From positions 1 through 17,572 of the forward strand of contig JAWLGN010000095.1 of NCBI GenBank assembly GCA_041685075.1: a stretch of 17,572 nucleotides of DNA. The letters are read 5' to 3'. This stretch comes from JAMCRM01 sp041685075. GTDB taxonomy: Bacteria; Acidobacteriota; Terriglobia; Bryobacterales; Bryobacteraceae. Numbering within the stretch: position 1 is the stretch's first letter; each line of letters begins with the position of its first letter. The position numbers were made by a program, and so were the translations under genes. The notes beneath the pieces were generated by a model. The model was given only the letters and a program-made list of their open reading frames with translations, was not told the origin of the DNA and ran no database searches. Positions 1 through 7,606 of the stretch are shown here, in pieces.

Positions 1-179
1 CCCTGCGGGTCGTCTCGGAGATCGGCGCCTACGAGGGCTACCTGCCGGCGCTATGGCCGCTGCTTCCGGTCTCCGCCATCACCGAGATGACCGCCGTCAC
101 GATCTTCGCCGCCAATCTGCTCCTGACCTTCCGGCAGCCGCCGGCGCATCTGGCTAACCGCCCCGCTCCCGCGGTGTAG
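1..179 (+). CDS. C-terminal end of a membrane protein, possibly NnrS-like (partial)
   Basis: The frame beginning at base 3 is open from the window edge to a TAG at 177-179 and gives about 58 residues. They read as a hydrophobic protein end: a short EIGAYEGYLPALWPLLPVSA stretch, then a likely transmembrane helix containing TIFAANLLLTF, then a short proline-rich polar tail. The tail pattern reminds me of acidobacterial NnrS-like or related polytopic membrane proteins, but the fragment is too short to assign a family. The start and most of the gene lie outside the window. It converges on the TonB-dependent receptor with a 6-base gap, leaving no room for a separate terminator. Confidence 0.6.
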   Translation, partial: LRVVSEIGAYEGYLPALWPLLPVSAITEMTAVTIFAANLLLTFRQPPAHLANRPAPAV

Positions 180-185
180 CGAAAC

Positions 186-3100
186 TTAAAACTTCAGCGT
201 GAGCCAGAGCTGAAGCTGCCGGGGATAGCCGTTCTGCGAACCCACGATCCCGAAAGTCGAGGGGTTCGTCACCCCGGTGTTCACGTTCAGCCAGTTGCAC
301 TTGTTCAGCACGTTGCTGGCATCCACCCGGATCGAAAGGGTGGTAGCCTCGGCAAGCTGGAACTCCTTCTTCAAGTTGGCGTCCACCAGCAGGTAGCCGG
401 GCGCCCGGAACTGCGAAAACCGGTCCGGAATGGTTCGCAGGTTCGAGGCCAGGTTGGCGATGGCGGAAGAGGTTTCGAAGGGATACTCGGCGTTCATCTG
501 GGCCGTCGCCGCCGCGGCATCGCCGCCGTTCTGGTCCCGGTACCAGTTGTAGTTCTTGAAGTAGTGGCGGATGTCCCGGTCTTCGGAGGGAAGCAGGATG
601 TCGTCGAGGCGCTTGCCGGGCTTGAGCACGAACTGCCCGAACCCCATCGGCGCGCCCCCCTGCAGCCGCAGCAGCGAGCCGACCTGCCAGCCGCCGAAGA
701 TGTGGTTGACCACCCCGCGCCAGTTGGTTCCGATCTTCCGGCCCCGTCCGAACGGCAGGTGGATGATGCTGTGGACGTTGAACATGTGGGTCCGGTCGTT
801 GGCGCTGACCTGGTAATACGGAAGGGCATCCCCGCCGTTGAGAAACGACGAGGCTTCCATCGTCTTCGACCAGGTGTAGGCGCCGCCAAAGTCGAAACCG
901 TTGGCGAAGCGGCGGTTGAAATCCACCTGCAGCGCATGGTAGGTGCTGAAGCCGCTGGGCTCGCCCATGGAGAAGTTTCCATAGTGCGGGTACGGCCGCA
1001 GCAACTGCCCGCGCGTCATGTTGGCGTTGGTGTACAAACCGCTGGTCACGCCCTCGACGCCGCGAAACGGATTCGGCACGTTGGCATTCATCCAATCGAT
1101 CGTGGCCTGATCGCGGACCGGGAGCGTGGAGAGGTACTGGTTGGGCACCGCGTTGGCATTGCGATTCACCATCAGGCGGACGGCCCGGCCCCCGATGTAC
1201 GTCGCACGCAGGATGGCGTCGAGCGGCAGTTCCCGCTGCACGCTGAACGACCAGCGCTGCGAATAGGGATTCTTGGTGATGAACCGTTCGAAGTTGCGGC
1301 CGCCGCCGTCGATATCGGTCATCAGCCCCAGGCTCTTGCCCACCGGCTGGAGCAGCGGCTGCCGAATGGGATCGTCGAAGGAGGTGGCATAGGTGAGGCC
1401 GTTGTCGTTCGAAATGGAGACCTGGGTGTTGCGCGAGAAGCCCGGCTGCCGGGGATTGACGCTGCTGGTCAGGCCCAGGTTCTCGTAGTAGATCCCGTAG
1501 CCGGCGTTGATGGTGGTTTTGTCGTTGACGGCGTAGGCCAGCCCTATGCGCGGCATCAGGTTGCGGTTGTCCCGCTTCCAGAGCCCGCGGTTGCTCCGAT
1601 CGGCGTACACATAGCCGCCCCGGACGTTCACCTGGGCGATGTCGGGGAACGGCTTGGCCGCGTAGTTGGCCCGCACGGCCGCCTCGATGGGCAGCGGCGT
1701 GGTCATGTCGAAGCCGTTCATCATGCGGTCGTAGCGCTCGGTCACCGGGTTTTCCAGTTCGTAACGGAGCCCGAGATTGATGGTCAGGCGCGAGGCGATC
1801 TTCCAGTTGTCCTGGATGTAAAAGCCGGACCAAAGCTGCTGCGCCGCCCAGCTATCGGTGATCCCCATGCGGGCGTAGTCCTGGTAGCCCAGCAGGAAGG
1901 AAGCAAAGGCCGCGCGCTGCCGCGGGTTGGCTGCCGTGTTGTCCCGCTTGGTATAGGTGGGGCCGAAGTAGAAGTAGGGCTGCTCCACCAGCCAGGTGGC
2001 GTAGGTCTCCCGGTAGACACGGAAATCGCCGCCGAAGGTGATGTTGTGGTTGCCCTTCATCCAGGAGAGGTGCGCCGCCGCGGTATGGGTGTCCAGGGCG
2101 CCGTTGTAGGGCACCGCGCCCGACCAGCCTGCCCAGCCGAACTCCGTGATGCTGTCGGAGAAGGCCACCCGGGGAAAGTAGACGGAGCGGTCCGGAATCA
2201 GGCCCAGCAGGCGGTCGGAAAACCCCAGGTTCCTCCAGTCCTCCCGGGACCATTGGCCTGCGTGCAACTGGTCCTCCCAGCGCCGCTTGCGGGCATAGCC
2301 GTACTTGGCGTTGAGGAAGACCGTCGGGGTGATGGTGTAGACGTGATCCAGGCCCGCCTGGGTATTGCGCGAGTACATGTCGGCGCCGCTCGAAACATTC
2401 TCGAAGCGGTTCATCTGCTTCACGTTCCACTTGTCCCACGTGAAGCGCACGTAGGTGCGGTGCCTCTCGGTGAAATTGTGGTCTACGCGCGACGTGACGG
2501 TCTTGTAGCGCTGGTGCTCCATGGCGTCGCGCACCTGGAAGTTATTGGTAACGGTCTCGCGGTTGGGCAGCGGCCAGTAGTCCACAAGCTGCTTCGAGAT
2601 GGAGTTGATGCGGTGGGCCGGGATGATGTTGCCGGGAATGGGATCCCGTACGTACTTCCCATCGACCAGCCTGGTCGTGGCGGGATCGTAGATCTGGTAA
2701 TCGGCGGCATTGCCCAGCGCGTACAGTCCCGAGAGGTCGCCCGTTCGTTCCGCCGCGGTCGGCACGGTGGCCTGGTTGGGGAAGGGGTTGCCGTACTTGT
2801 TGTAGTCCACCGCGACGAAAAAGAAGGTGCGGTCCCTCCCGTTGTACAGCTTCGGGAAGCGCACCGGGCCGCCTATGGCCAGCACGCCGTGGTGGTCCTG
2901 GTAGGTGTACTTGGGCGTATTGGCGGACTTGGCGAAGGAACTCCAGGCGTCGAAGGCGGAGTTGCGCTCGACGAGCTGGAACATCCCGTGATACTCGTTG
3001 GTGCCGGACTTCGTCACCATGTCCATCATGCCGCCGATGGCGTGCCCCACGCTGGCGTCGTACGACGTGGTGCCGACGCGGAACTCCGCGATCGCCGCCG

Positions 3101-3758
3101 CCGGCGGGCTGTACGCAATCGCGTTATCCCCGGCTACGTTCGGTACGCCGTCAATGGTGAACTCGTTGCGCGCCAGAGTGGCGCCGTCCGTCGAGAGCGC
3201 CGAAATTCCTCCCGTCATCCCCGGCTTCGCCACCCGGATGTGGGTGCCGTACATCACTCCGGGCGCCAGGGTGGCCAGTTCGGCCACCGTGCCTTCGCGA
3301 ATGGGAAGCTCCTCGAGCGCGCGCGTGTCGATCACCGTGCCGAGAGAGGCCGACATCTTGTCGAAAATCGGGGCGGTGTCCGAGACCACGATGGATTCCG
3401 CCACGCCGCCCACCTCCAGGGTGACGTCCAGGGTGAGGGTTTCGCCCAGCCGCAGTTCGGCCTTCTCGCGCACATAGCGCTTGAAGCCTTCCCTCGTCAC
3501 GCTGATCTGGTAAGTACCCGAAGATAAGTAAGGAATCAGGTAGTTACCAGTCTCGTTGGTGACGGTAGTGGTCCTGGTTCCGGTGGCGAGCTGAACGGCC
3601 TCCACTTGCGCACCCGGCACCACGGCTCCGGTGGTGTCCCTGACCCTTCCTGTAAACGAGCCCCTGGTTTCCTGCCCTAAGGCGCTGCCGGCGCCGATGA
3701 AGAGAACCAACAACGGCAAGGCAACGCCGAGCCGCACGATCGCGAAGCGAGGTTGCAT
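186..3758 (-). CDS. TonB-dependent receptor, Oar-like, with N-terminal carboxypeptidase-regulatory-like domain
   Basis: This 1190-residue outer-membrane receptor would import a large substrate (for example an oligosaccharide or peptide) using TonB energy. Residues 1-29 form a Sec signal peptide with a hydrophobic core (ALPLLVLFIGAGSA) and a likely cut after ALG. Residues 34-115 look like the beta-sandwich carboxypeptidase-regulatory fold (GRVRDTTGAVVPGAQV, then a YLIPYLSSGTYQISV stretch). The plug follows from about 120, starting ESIVVSDTAPIFD, and the remaining roughly 850 residues are aromatic-rich barrel strands. The protein ends in Phe (LWLTLKF), the usual outer-membrane C-terminus. The length fits the Oar/CarboxypepD_reg receptor group that is greatly expanded in Acidobacteriota. 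The ATG is chosen because GAGGAGG (3767-3773) lies 8 bases upstream and the signal peptide starts there. The substrate cannot be read from sequence; the adjacent heparinase-like gene suggests a polysaccharide fragment. Confidence 0.93.
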   Translation of the reverse strand: MQPRFAIVRLGVALPLLVLFIGAGSALGQETRGSFTGRVRDTTGAVVPGAQVEAVQLATGTRTTTVTNETGNYLIPYLSSGTYQISVTREGFKRYVREKAELRLGETLTLDVTLEVGGVAESIVVSDTAPIFDKMSASLGTVIDTRALEELPIREGTVAELATLAPGVMYGTHIRVAKPGMTGGISALSTDGATLARNEFTIDGVPNVAGDNAIAYSPPAAAIAEFRVGTTSYDASVGHAIGGMMDMVTKSGTNEYHGMFQLVERNSAFDAWSSFAKSANTPKYTYQDHHGVLAIGGPVRFPKLYNGRDRTFFFVAVDYNKYGNPFPNQATVPTAAERTGDLSGLYALGNAADYQIYDPATTRLVDGKYVRDPIPGNIIPAHRINSISKQLVDYWPLPNRETVTNNFQVRDAMEHQRYKTVTSRVDHNFTERHRTYVRFTWDKWNVKQMNRFENVSSGADMYSRNTQAGLDHVYTITPTVFLNAKYGYARKRRWEDQLHAGQWSREDWRNLGFSDRLLGLIPDRSVYFPRVAFSDSITEFGWAGWSGAVPYNGALDTHTAAAHLSWMKGNHNITFGGDFRVYRETYATWLVEQPYFYFGPTYTKRDNTAANPRQRAAFASFLLGYQDYARMGITDSWAAQQLWSGFYIQDNWKIASRLTINLGLRYELENPVTERYDRMMNGFDMTTPLPIEAAVRANYAAKPFPDIAQVNVRGGYVYADRSNRGLWKRDNRNLMPRIGLAYAVNDKTTINAGYGIYYENLGLTSSVNPRQPGFSRNTQVSISNDNGLTYATSFDDPIRQPLLQPVGKSLGLMTDIDGGGRNFERFITKNPYSQRWSFSVQRELPLDAILRATYIGGRAVRLMVNRNANAVPNQYLSTLPVRDQATIDWMNANVPNPFRGVEGVTSGLYTNANMTRGQLLRPYPHYGNFSMGEPSGFSTYHALQVDFNRRFANGFDFGGAYTWSKTMEASSFLNGGDALPYYQVSANDRTHMFNVHSIIHLPFGRGRKIGTNWRGVVNHIFGGWQVGSLLRLQGGAPMGFGQFVLKPGKRLDDILLPSEDRDIRHYFKNYNWYRDQNGGDAAAATAQMNAEYPFETSSAIANLASNLRTIPDRFSQFRAPGYLLVDANLKKEFQLAEATTLSIRVDASNVLNKCNWLNVNTGVTNPSTFGIVGSQNGYPRQLQLWLTLKF

Positions 3759-3784
3759 GACTCGAACCTCCTCAAGTCCGATTC

Positions 3785-3834
3785 CTGCTTACATACTGAA
3801 CATGGGCCCTAACATCGTGTGCGTTCTGCTTACA
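3785..3834 (-). repeat. Pair of direct repeats TGTAAGCAG upstream of the receptor
   Basis: TGTAAGCAG occurs twice on the minus strand, at 3785-3793 and 3826-3834, 41 bases apart (about four helical turns). The upstream copy overlaps the candidate -10 box. This could be a pair of regulator sites, but two 9-mers can also recur by chance. Confidence 0.35.
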
Positions 3835-3855
3835 CCAGACGATACTCGAAGTCAA
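3827..3855 (-). promoter_or_regulatory. Candidate promoter of the TonB-dependent receptor
   Basis: On the minus strand a TTGACT -35 box (3850-3855) is followed after 17 bases by TAAGCA (3827-3832). The -35 is good and the -10 is poor, so this is a candidate only. It would give a leader of about 60 bases before the receptor start, containing the strong GAGGAGG ribosome site. Confidence 0.35.
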
Positions 3856-3867
3856 GCAAAATAAGAT

Positions 3868-3886
3868 CGTGCAGAAATATCGCACG
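3868..3886 (-). terminator. Weak candidate terminator after the heparinase unit
   Basis: Read on the minus strand downstream of the stop at 3919, a CGTGC / GCACG inverted repeat with a 9-base loop is followed by the T-rich ATCTTATTTTG. The stem is only 5 bp, so the call is tentative. It is the only terminator-like structure seen between the heparinase unit and the receptor. Confidence 0.3.
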
Positions 3887-3918
3887 CACCCTTTGCGCTG
3901 GAAATAAAAAGTTGTTAG

Positions 3919-4545
3919 TTAACGCACCGGCAGGTCCGGGGGTGGGAAGCGTTTCTTGGGCCGCGCCTTCAGCATCTCGCGCCGCAACTCGTCGAGCAGT
4001 TGATCGTAGATCTCGGCGAACCGCCGCGCGCCTTCGTCCACTTCCAGCAGGTACTCGCGCGCCAGCCGCACTTTCTCGCGAATATACGGCCCGGCGATGC
4101 GGAGGAAGTAGTCGTACCAGTCGTCCTCGACGGCGTCGTCGTACTTCAGTCGCGCGTAGTGGCGCAGCGCGGCGCAGCGCGTGGCAGCGCCCCTGAGGCT
4201 CTCCTGGAGCAACCCGTCCATGCCCGGCGTGTAGCCCTTGAGCAGCGCGGCGCGCTCGGCTTCCCCCAGCTCGGCGATGGCCTCGAGATGCAGCGCCAGC
4301 ACGGCGCTCTCGAGGATGGCGGCCCGGATGGCCAGCCGCGGATGGTCCGCCGCTGCGGCGTGGCGTTCGATGGCCGGCACGTCCTCGGGAGCCGGACTGC
4401 CGTGCCATTCCTCCCACGCCTCAGCGAGCGTGATCTCCGGCCGCGGCGGCCGCACCTCCGTGCGGCGGCGATGGCGCTCGCGGGCATAGTAGATCGCGGC
4501 CGCGGCGGCCAGCACCGCCATCAGGGGAACCAAATCGCCCAGCAC
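3919..4545 (-). CDS. Small membrane-anchored protein of unknown function, coupled to heparinase gene
   Basis: This 208-residue protein is not recognised. From the proposed GTG start (4543-4545), residues 2-20 form one transmembrane helix (LVPLMAVLAAAAAIYYA), followed by a basic stop-transfer stretch (RERHRRR). The rest is a charged, alpha-helical, probably cytoplasmic domain. It has an acidic/aromatic segment (DDAVEDDWYDYFLRIAGPY) and a long C-terminal helix, and ends KKRFPPPDLPVR. The GTG shares its first G with the TAG stop of the heparinase gene (TAGTG), a typical translational-coupling overlap. An in-frame ATG at 4519-4521 is an alternative start but would cut into the membrane helix. The open frame extends much further upstream, but that part is a shadow of the heparinase gene. 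Coupling suggests it is made together with the heparinase; its role is unknown. Confidence 0.75.
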   Translation of the reverse strand: MLGDLVPLMAVLAAAAAIYYARERHRRRTEVRPPRPEITLAEAWEEWHGSPAPEDVPAIERHAAAADHPRLAIRAAILESAVLALHLEAIAELGEAERAALLKGYTPGMDGLLQESLRGAATRCAALRHYARLKYDDAVEDDWYDYFLRIAGPYIREKVRLAREYLLEVDEGARRFAEIYDQLLDELRREMLKARPKKRFPPPDLPVR

Positions 4546-6434
4546 TACAGCTCGTGCACCACGTCGAAGACCGTGGCGCGTGCGCGCCGCCGGATGACCA
4601 GGCACGGCACGCGCTCGGAAGGCTCCCGCCCCGGCGCCGTGCCGGTGAAGACCTCTGTTCCGGGCGCCGCCGCGACCTTGAGCGTGCAGCGCGCGCCCTC
4701 CTGCCGCCACTCGGCCTGCCACGCTGCGTCCGTGCGCGCCTCGGCCACGCCGGTGATGTGCTGGTATCCGGACGCCGCGCCCAGCGGCCCTTCGCGCGGC
4801 TCCATGGCGAGCGAGCAGCGCACCTCGCCCGGCGCGTGGAAGGCCCAGTCGTAGACGTGCTCGGCCTGCGACCGGCACTCGAAGCGGTCCTCGATGCGCC
4901 CCTTCCGCACCGTCACGGTGCGGCGCAGCGAAACCCCTGGATAAACGGTATCGGCCGAAGCCACGATAGTGGTCGCCTCCGCGCCGGCGCGCCATTCTTC
5001 GAGCCTGCCGTCGGCTGAGGCCTGTAACTGTTCATCGACCCCCACGGTATTGTGCGCCACGGTGGAGCGGTACCACTCGCGGTGCAGCGGCACCCCGTAG
5101 TTGATCGAACCGGGGTCCAGCCCCCACAGCTTCCCCGCGCCCCAGGTGACCAGGTTGAGCTTGTCCGGATGGCCGTGCCCGCCGCCGTGCATGCCGAAGC
5201 GGATGGCCGCGGCCAGTCCCGGCGCCCGCAGCATGCCGTAGCCGGCCGCCCGCAGCAGCATGCTCGTTTCCGGAACCATGGGGCCGGAGGGCGTCTCCTC
5301 CCGCCCATAGAGCAGCGCCTCGCTGCTGTCGCGCCTCGTCCGCGCCAGCAGCCGCCCGTAGGCCGGGGTGCCCCAGCGCGCGAAGGCCAGCTCGTAGAGC
5401 GCCGCCATGCCCCGCACGTTGCTGCCGCGGCTGTCGTTGAAGCCGGGCGGGCCGCCGTCCGGCAGGGCCAGCGCCAGCGGCGCGTCGTACATCGTGCGGT
5501 ACCGCTCGCTGTAGAGATCCATGCCGGACAGCCGCGCGGCTTCGGCCAGCGGCCACAGCGCCTCCATGGTGTAGCGGTGATAGCCCAGCGAACCTTCAAA
5601 CCACAGCCCGTCGTCGGTGACGCCGCGGGCGATCTGCGCCCGGAAGCCCCGGTCGGGATCGCCGATGGCCTCCTCCACCAGCGCGTCGTTGCCCGTCGCC
5701 AGGCCGGCCAGCCCCACCGCGCTGTTCTTCCAGCACTGGATGTTGTGGATGCCCATCCGGTGCGCGCGGATGGTTTCAGCGGCGGCGGCCAGCAACTCCT
5801 GCTCCACCCGCCCGCGTCCGGCCTCCGTCATGGTCTCCCGCACCAGCGCGTAGCCGAAGGCCGCCGGGATGAGCCACACGCTTTCGTCGAGCGACTGCGC
5901 CGTGATGCGTCCGCCCCCGATCTTTTCCTCGTCCCGCGTGTTATGCAGCCTGTAGTTTTTGTAGCGCGCCGCGTAGCCCAGCAGGATCTCGGCCGCCCGC
6001 GCGGCAAACTCCCCGCGGCCCGTGAAGCGGTACGCCAGCCCGAGGTCGCGCAGCGCGAGACTGTACTCCCTGTGCACCTGGTACAGGACCACCGCATCGT
6101 AGGGATCGCCCCGATACACGGCGCCGCACTGCGGGCAGCGGTGCTCTGTGAGACTGACGGTCCGGAGCCGTACCCCATCCTTCGGGCAACTGTACCAGTG
6201 CGGCCACTGCCCGCCGCGTTCGGGAATCGCGACCGGCGAGTGCAACGCGCGCCCGGCCGACGCAATGATGCCTTCGAGCGCCGCCTTCGCCCAGGAATGC
6301 CGGGAGGCCTTGGCGCGCGCGGCGTCGATCCCCGCCCGGTCCGTCAGCAGATAGTTGGCGCCGCCCGTGGAACCCGGCAATCGGCGCGCCAGAACCGCCA
6401 CGGCGCCGGCCGTGATACAATCCCGCCGTCTCAT
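4545..6434 (-). CDS. Heparinase II/III family protein (putative exported polysaccharide lyase)
   Basis: The 629-residue protein belongs to the heparinase II/III-like lyase superfamily, which cleaves uronate-containing polysaccharides by beta-elimination; the exact substrate is not predictable. The N-terminus (MRRRDCITAGAVAVLARRLP) is an RR-type signal, so export is likely, possibly by Tat. Residues 83-103 hold a CPKDG...CPQC cysteine cluster common near the N-terminus of this family, perhaps a metal knuckle. Residues 115-400 are a helical toroid (SLDESVWLIPAAF, HNIQCWKNSAVGLAGL, EGSLGYHRYTMEALWPL). Residues 416-431 are the conserved beta-domain entrance (HGGGHGHPDKLNLVTW), with HNTVGVDEQ at 461-469. 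The longer upstream open frame was rejected because the signal peptide begins at this ATG; no strong ribosome site precedes it. TAGCAT at 6442-6447 could be a -10 giving an almost leaderless mRNA. Confidence 0.88.
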   Translation of the reverse strand: MRRRDCITAGAVAVLARRLPGSTGGANYLLTDRAGIDAARAKASRHSWAKAALEGIIASAGRALHSPVAIPERGGQWPHWYSCPKDGVRLRTVSLTEHRCPQCGAVYRGDPYDAVVLYQVHREYSLALRDLGLAYRFTGRGEFAARAAEILLGYAARYKNYRLHNTRDEEKIGGGRITAQSLDESVWLIPAAFGYALVRETMTEAGRGRVEQELLAAAAETIRAHRMGIHNIQCWKNSAVGLAGLATGNDALVEEAIGDPDRGFRAQIARGVTDDGLWFEGSLGYHRYTMEALWPLAEAARLSGMDLYSERYRTMYDAPLALALPDGGPPGFNDSRGSNVRGMAALYELAFARWGTPAYGRLLARTRRDSSEALLYGREETPSGPMVPETSMLLRAAGYGMLRAPGLAAAIRFGMHGGGHGHPDKLNLVTWGAGKLWGLDPGSINYGVPLHREWYRSTVAHNTVGVDEQLQASADGRLEEWRAGAEATTIVASADTVYPGVSLRRTVTVRKGRIEDRFECRSQAEHVYDWAFHAPGEVRCSLAMEPREGPLGAASGYQHITGVAEARTDAAWQAEWRQEGARCTLKVAAAPGTEVFTGTAPGREPSERVPCLVIRRRARATVFDVVHEL

Positions 6435-6504
6435 CTTCACAATGCTAGCACCCGCGGGGGAACATCCCGACCGCCGGGTTCGTATGAACCCAAAGAGAGG
6501 AGCT

Positions 6505-6981
6505 ATGTACTGCGACCGTTGCGGGGCCCAACTCGAGGACAACGTGAACTTCTGCCGCGTCTGCGGCCATTCCATCGGCGGAGCGCGCGCGCTGCCCGCC
6601 AGGGACAAGCTCTACGGCCACGTGCGCCTGCTGGGCATCCTGTGGATTGCCATCTCCGCCTTCCGCCTGCTGCCGGTGTTATTCCTCTTCGGCATCGCGG
6701 GCCACATGCAGTTGCATCTGCCGCCGTTTGTGCGGGGCATGTTTCCGCTGATCGGGATCTTCTTTCTGGCCGCGGCCGCCCTGGGTTTCATCGCCGGATG
6801 GGGACTGCTGGAGCGGCAGTCCTGGGCGCGCACCCTCACCATCGTGCTCGGCATCTTCGCGCTCTTCGATTTCCCCTTCGGCACGGCCCTGGGCATCTAT
6901 ACCCTCTGGGTCCTGCTGCCCCAGCGGCCGGGATTGCCGGGCGTAGAAGCCAGCCCGCGCAGCCCCGTCGTGCCGCAGTAG
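6505..6981 (+). CDS. Zinc-ribbon membrane protein, unknown function
   Basis: The 158-residue protein starts with a four-cysteine zinc ribbon (C3, C6, C17, C20: CDRCG ... CRVCG). After it come about four hydrophobic segments (roughly 41-65, 80-102 and a long stretch 110-138 that could form two helices). The end motif GTALGIYTLWVLLP is typical of small zinc-ribbon membrane proteins of Acidobacteriota, whose role is unknown. The ATG at 6505 is favoured because GAGAGGAG (6495-6502) lies just before it and the zinc ribbon starts at once; an in-frame ATG at 6484 has no ribosome site. The gene diverges from the heparinase gene with a 70-base gap and is co-oriented with the TerB-like gene. Confidence 0.8.
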   Translation: MYCDRCGAQLEDNVNFCRVCGHSIGGARALPARDKLYGHVRLLGILWIAISAFRLLPVLFLFGIAGHMQLHLPPFVRGMFPLIGIFFLAAAALGFIAGWGLLERQSWARTLTIVLGIFALFDFPFGTALGIYTLWVLLPQRPGLPGVEASPRSPVVPQ

Positions 6982-6996
6982 CCGGAACGGCTTCTG

Positions 6997-7002
6997 TATA
7001 CT
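6997..7002 (+). promoter_or_regulatory. Candidate -10 box upstream of the TerB-like gene
   Basis: TATACT matches the -10 consensus at 5 of 6 bases and lies about 65 bases before the TerB-like start. No convincing -35 box is at the right distance, so the TerB-like gene may have its own promoter or be cotranscribed with the zinc-ribbon gene. Confidence 0.3.
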
Positions 7003-7068
7003 GAAAAGAGAAAGCCATTCGCGGAGCCGCCGCGCCATGCCGCGGAGCCACCCGCGCCAGATACGCCT

Positions 7069-7602
7069 ATGTCGATCCTCACCTTTCTTGGCCTCGGCAG
7101 CCGGCCGGAACCCTCACCCGCTTCCGCCCAGACCGACGCGGTTCGCCAGATCGTCGATGCGCTGGACCACATCGAGGAGGAGCGGGCGCAGTTCATCGCG
7201 GCCTTCGGCTACATCCTCAGCCGCGTCGCCAACGCCGACCACGAAGTCACTCCCGAGGAGATCGAAACCATGGAGCGCATCCTGGTGGCCGAAGGCCAGC
7301 TCTCCCCGGAGCAAGCCGCCATGGTGGTGAAGATGGCCCGCATGCGCAACGAGCTGTTCGGCGGCACCGATAACTTTCTGGTCACCCGCGAGTTCCGCCG
7401 CATGGCCACCTACGAACAGAAGATCGCGCTGCTCGATTGCCTGTTCGCCGTCTCGGCGGCTTCCGAAGACATCTCCATGGCCGAGAACAGCCAGATCCGC
7501 CAGATCGCCAGTGAAATCGGCCTGGAGCACGGCGACTTCATCCGGGTGCGCCTGGGCTGGAAAGACCGGCTTTCGGTGCTGAAAAAGAAGTCCGGCGCCT
7601 GA
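7069..7602 (+). CDS. TerB-family (tellurite-resistance-like helical) protein
   Basis: The 177-residue protein looks like the TerB fold, an all-helical, often metal-binding domain. Supporting segments are RAQFIAAFGYILSRVANADH (about 40-59), VTPEEIETMERILVAEGQLS (about 61-80), and LLDCLFAVSAASEDISMAE (about 122-140) followed by QIRQIASEIGLEHGDFIRVR. The pattern of two acidic 'A.AD..' and 'S.ASEDIS..E' turns after hydrophobic helices is the TerB signature. There is no signal peptide or membrane helix, so it should be cytoplasmic. It follows the zinc-ribbon gene by 87 bases on the same strand and converges on korB with a 4-base gap. TerB-like proteins of this stand-alone type have no firmly known role; tellurite resistance should not be assumed, since no terC/D/E-type genes are seen here. 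Confidence 0.8.
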   Translation: MSILTFLGLGSRPEPSPASAQTDAVRQIVDALDHIEEERAQFIAAFGYILSRVANADHEVTPEEIETMERILVAEGQLSPEQAAMVVKMARMRNELFGGTDNFLVTREFRRMATYEQKIALLDCLFAVSAASEDISMAENSQIRQIASEIGLEHGDFIRVRLGWKDRLSVLKKKSGA

Positions 7603-7606
7603 CCGG

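Noticed and set aside
154..1833. Minus-strand 559-codon frame overlapping the receptor
   Set aside because: It is a +1/-1 frame shadow of the receptor with an Arg/Ala/Gln-rich product and no ribosome site.
564..3527. Very long open frame on the plus strand opposite the TonB-dependent receptor (987 codons)
   Set aside because: Its product is low-complexity in Val, Gly, His and Arg with no recognisable domain, and it mirrors the codon bias of the receptor gene. It is a GC-rich antisense shadow.
4546..4995. Upstream extension of the small membrane protein frame to 358 codons
   Set aside because: The extra part is an Arg/Gly/Ala-rich shadow of the heparinase gene; the coupled GTG at 4545 with a membrane helix right after it is a better start.
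6435..6608. Longer N-terminus for the heparinase protein
   Set aside because: The extension overlaps the divergent zinc-ribbon gene and would bury the RR signal peptide.
5052..7004. 650-codon plus-strand frame opposite the heparinase gene and across the zinc-ribbon gene
   Set aside because: It runs through two genes on different strands and has no domain; the overlapping real genes have clear family motifs.
7069..7602. Tellurite-resistance operon
   Set aside because: Only a TerB-like domain is present; no TerC, TerD or TerE-type partner is visible, so resistance is not supported.
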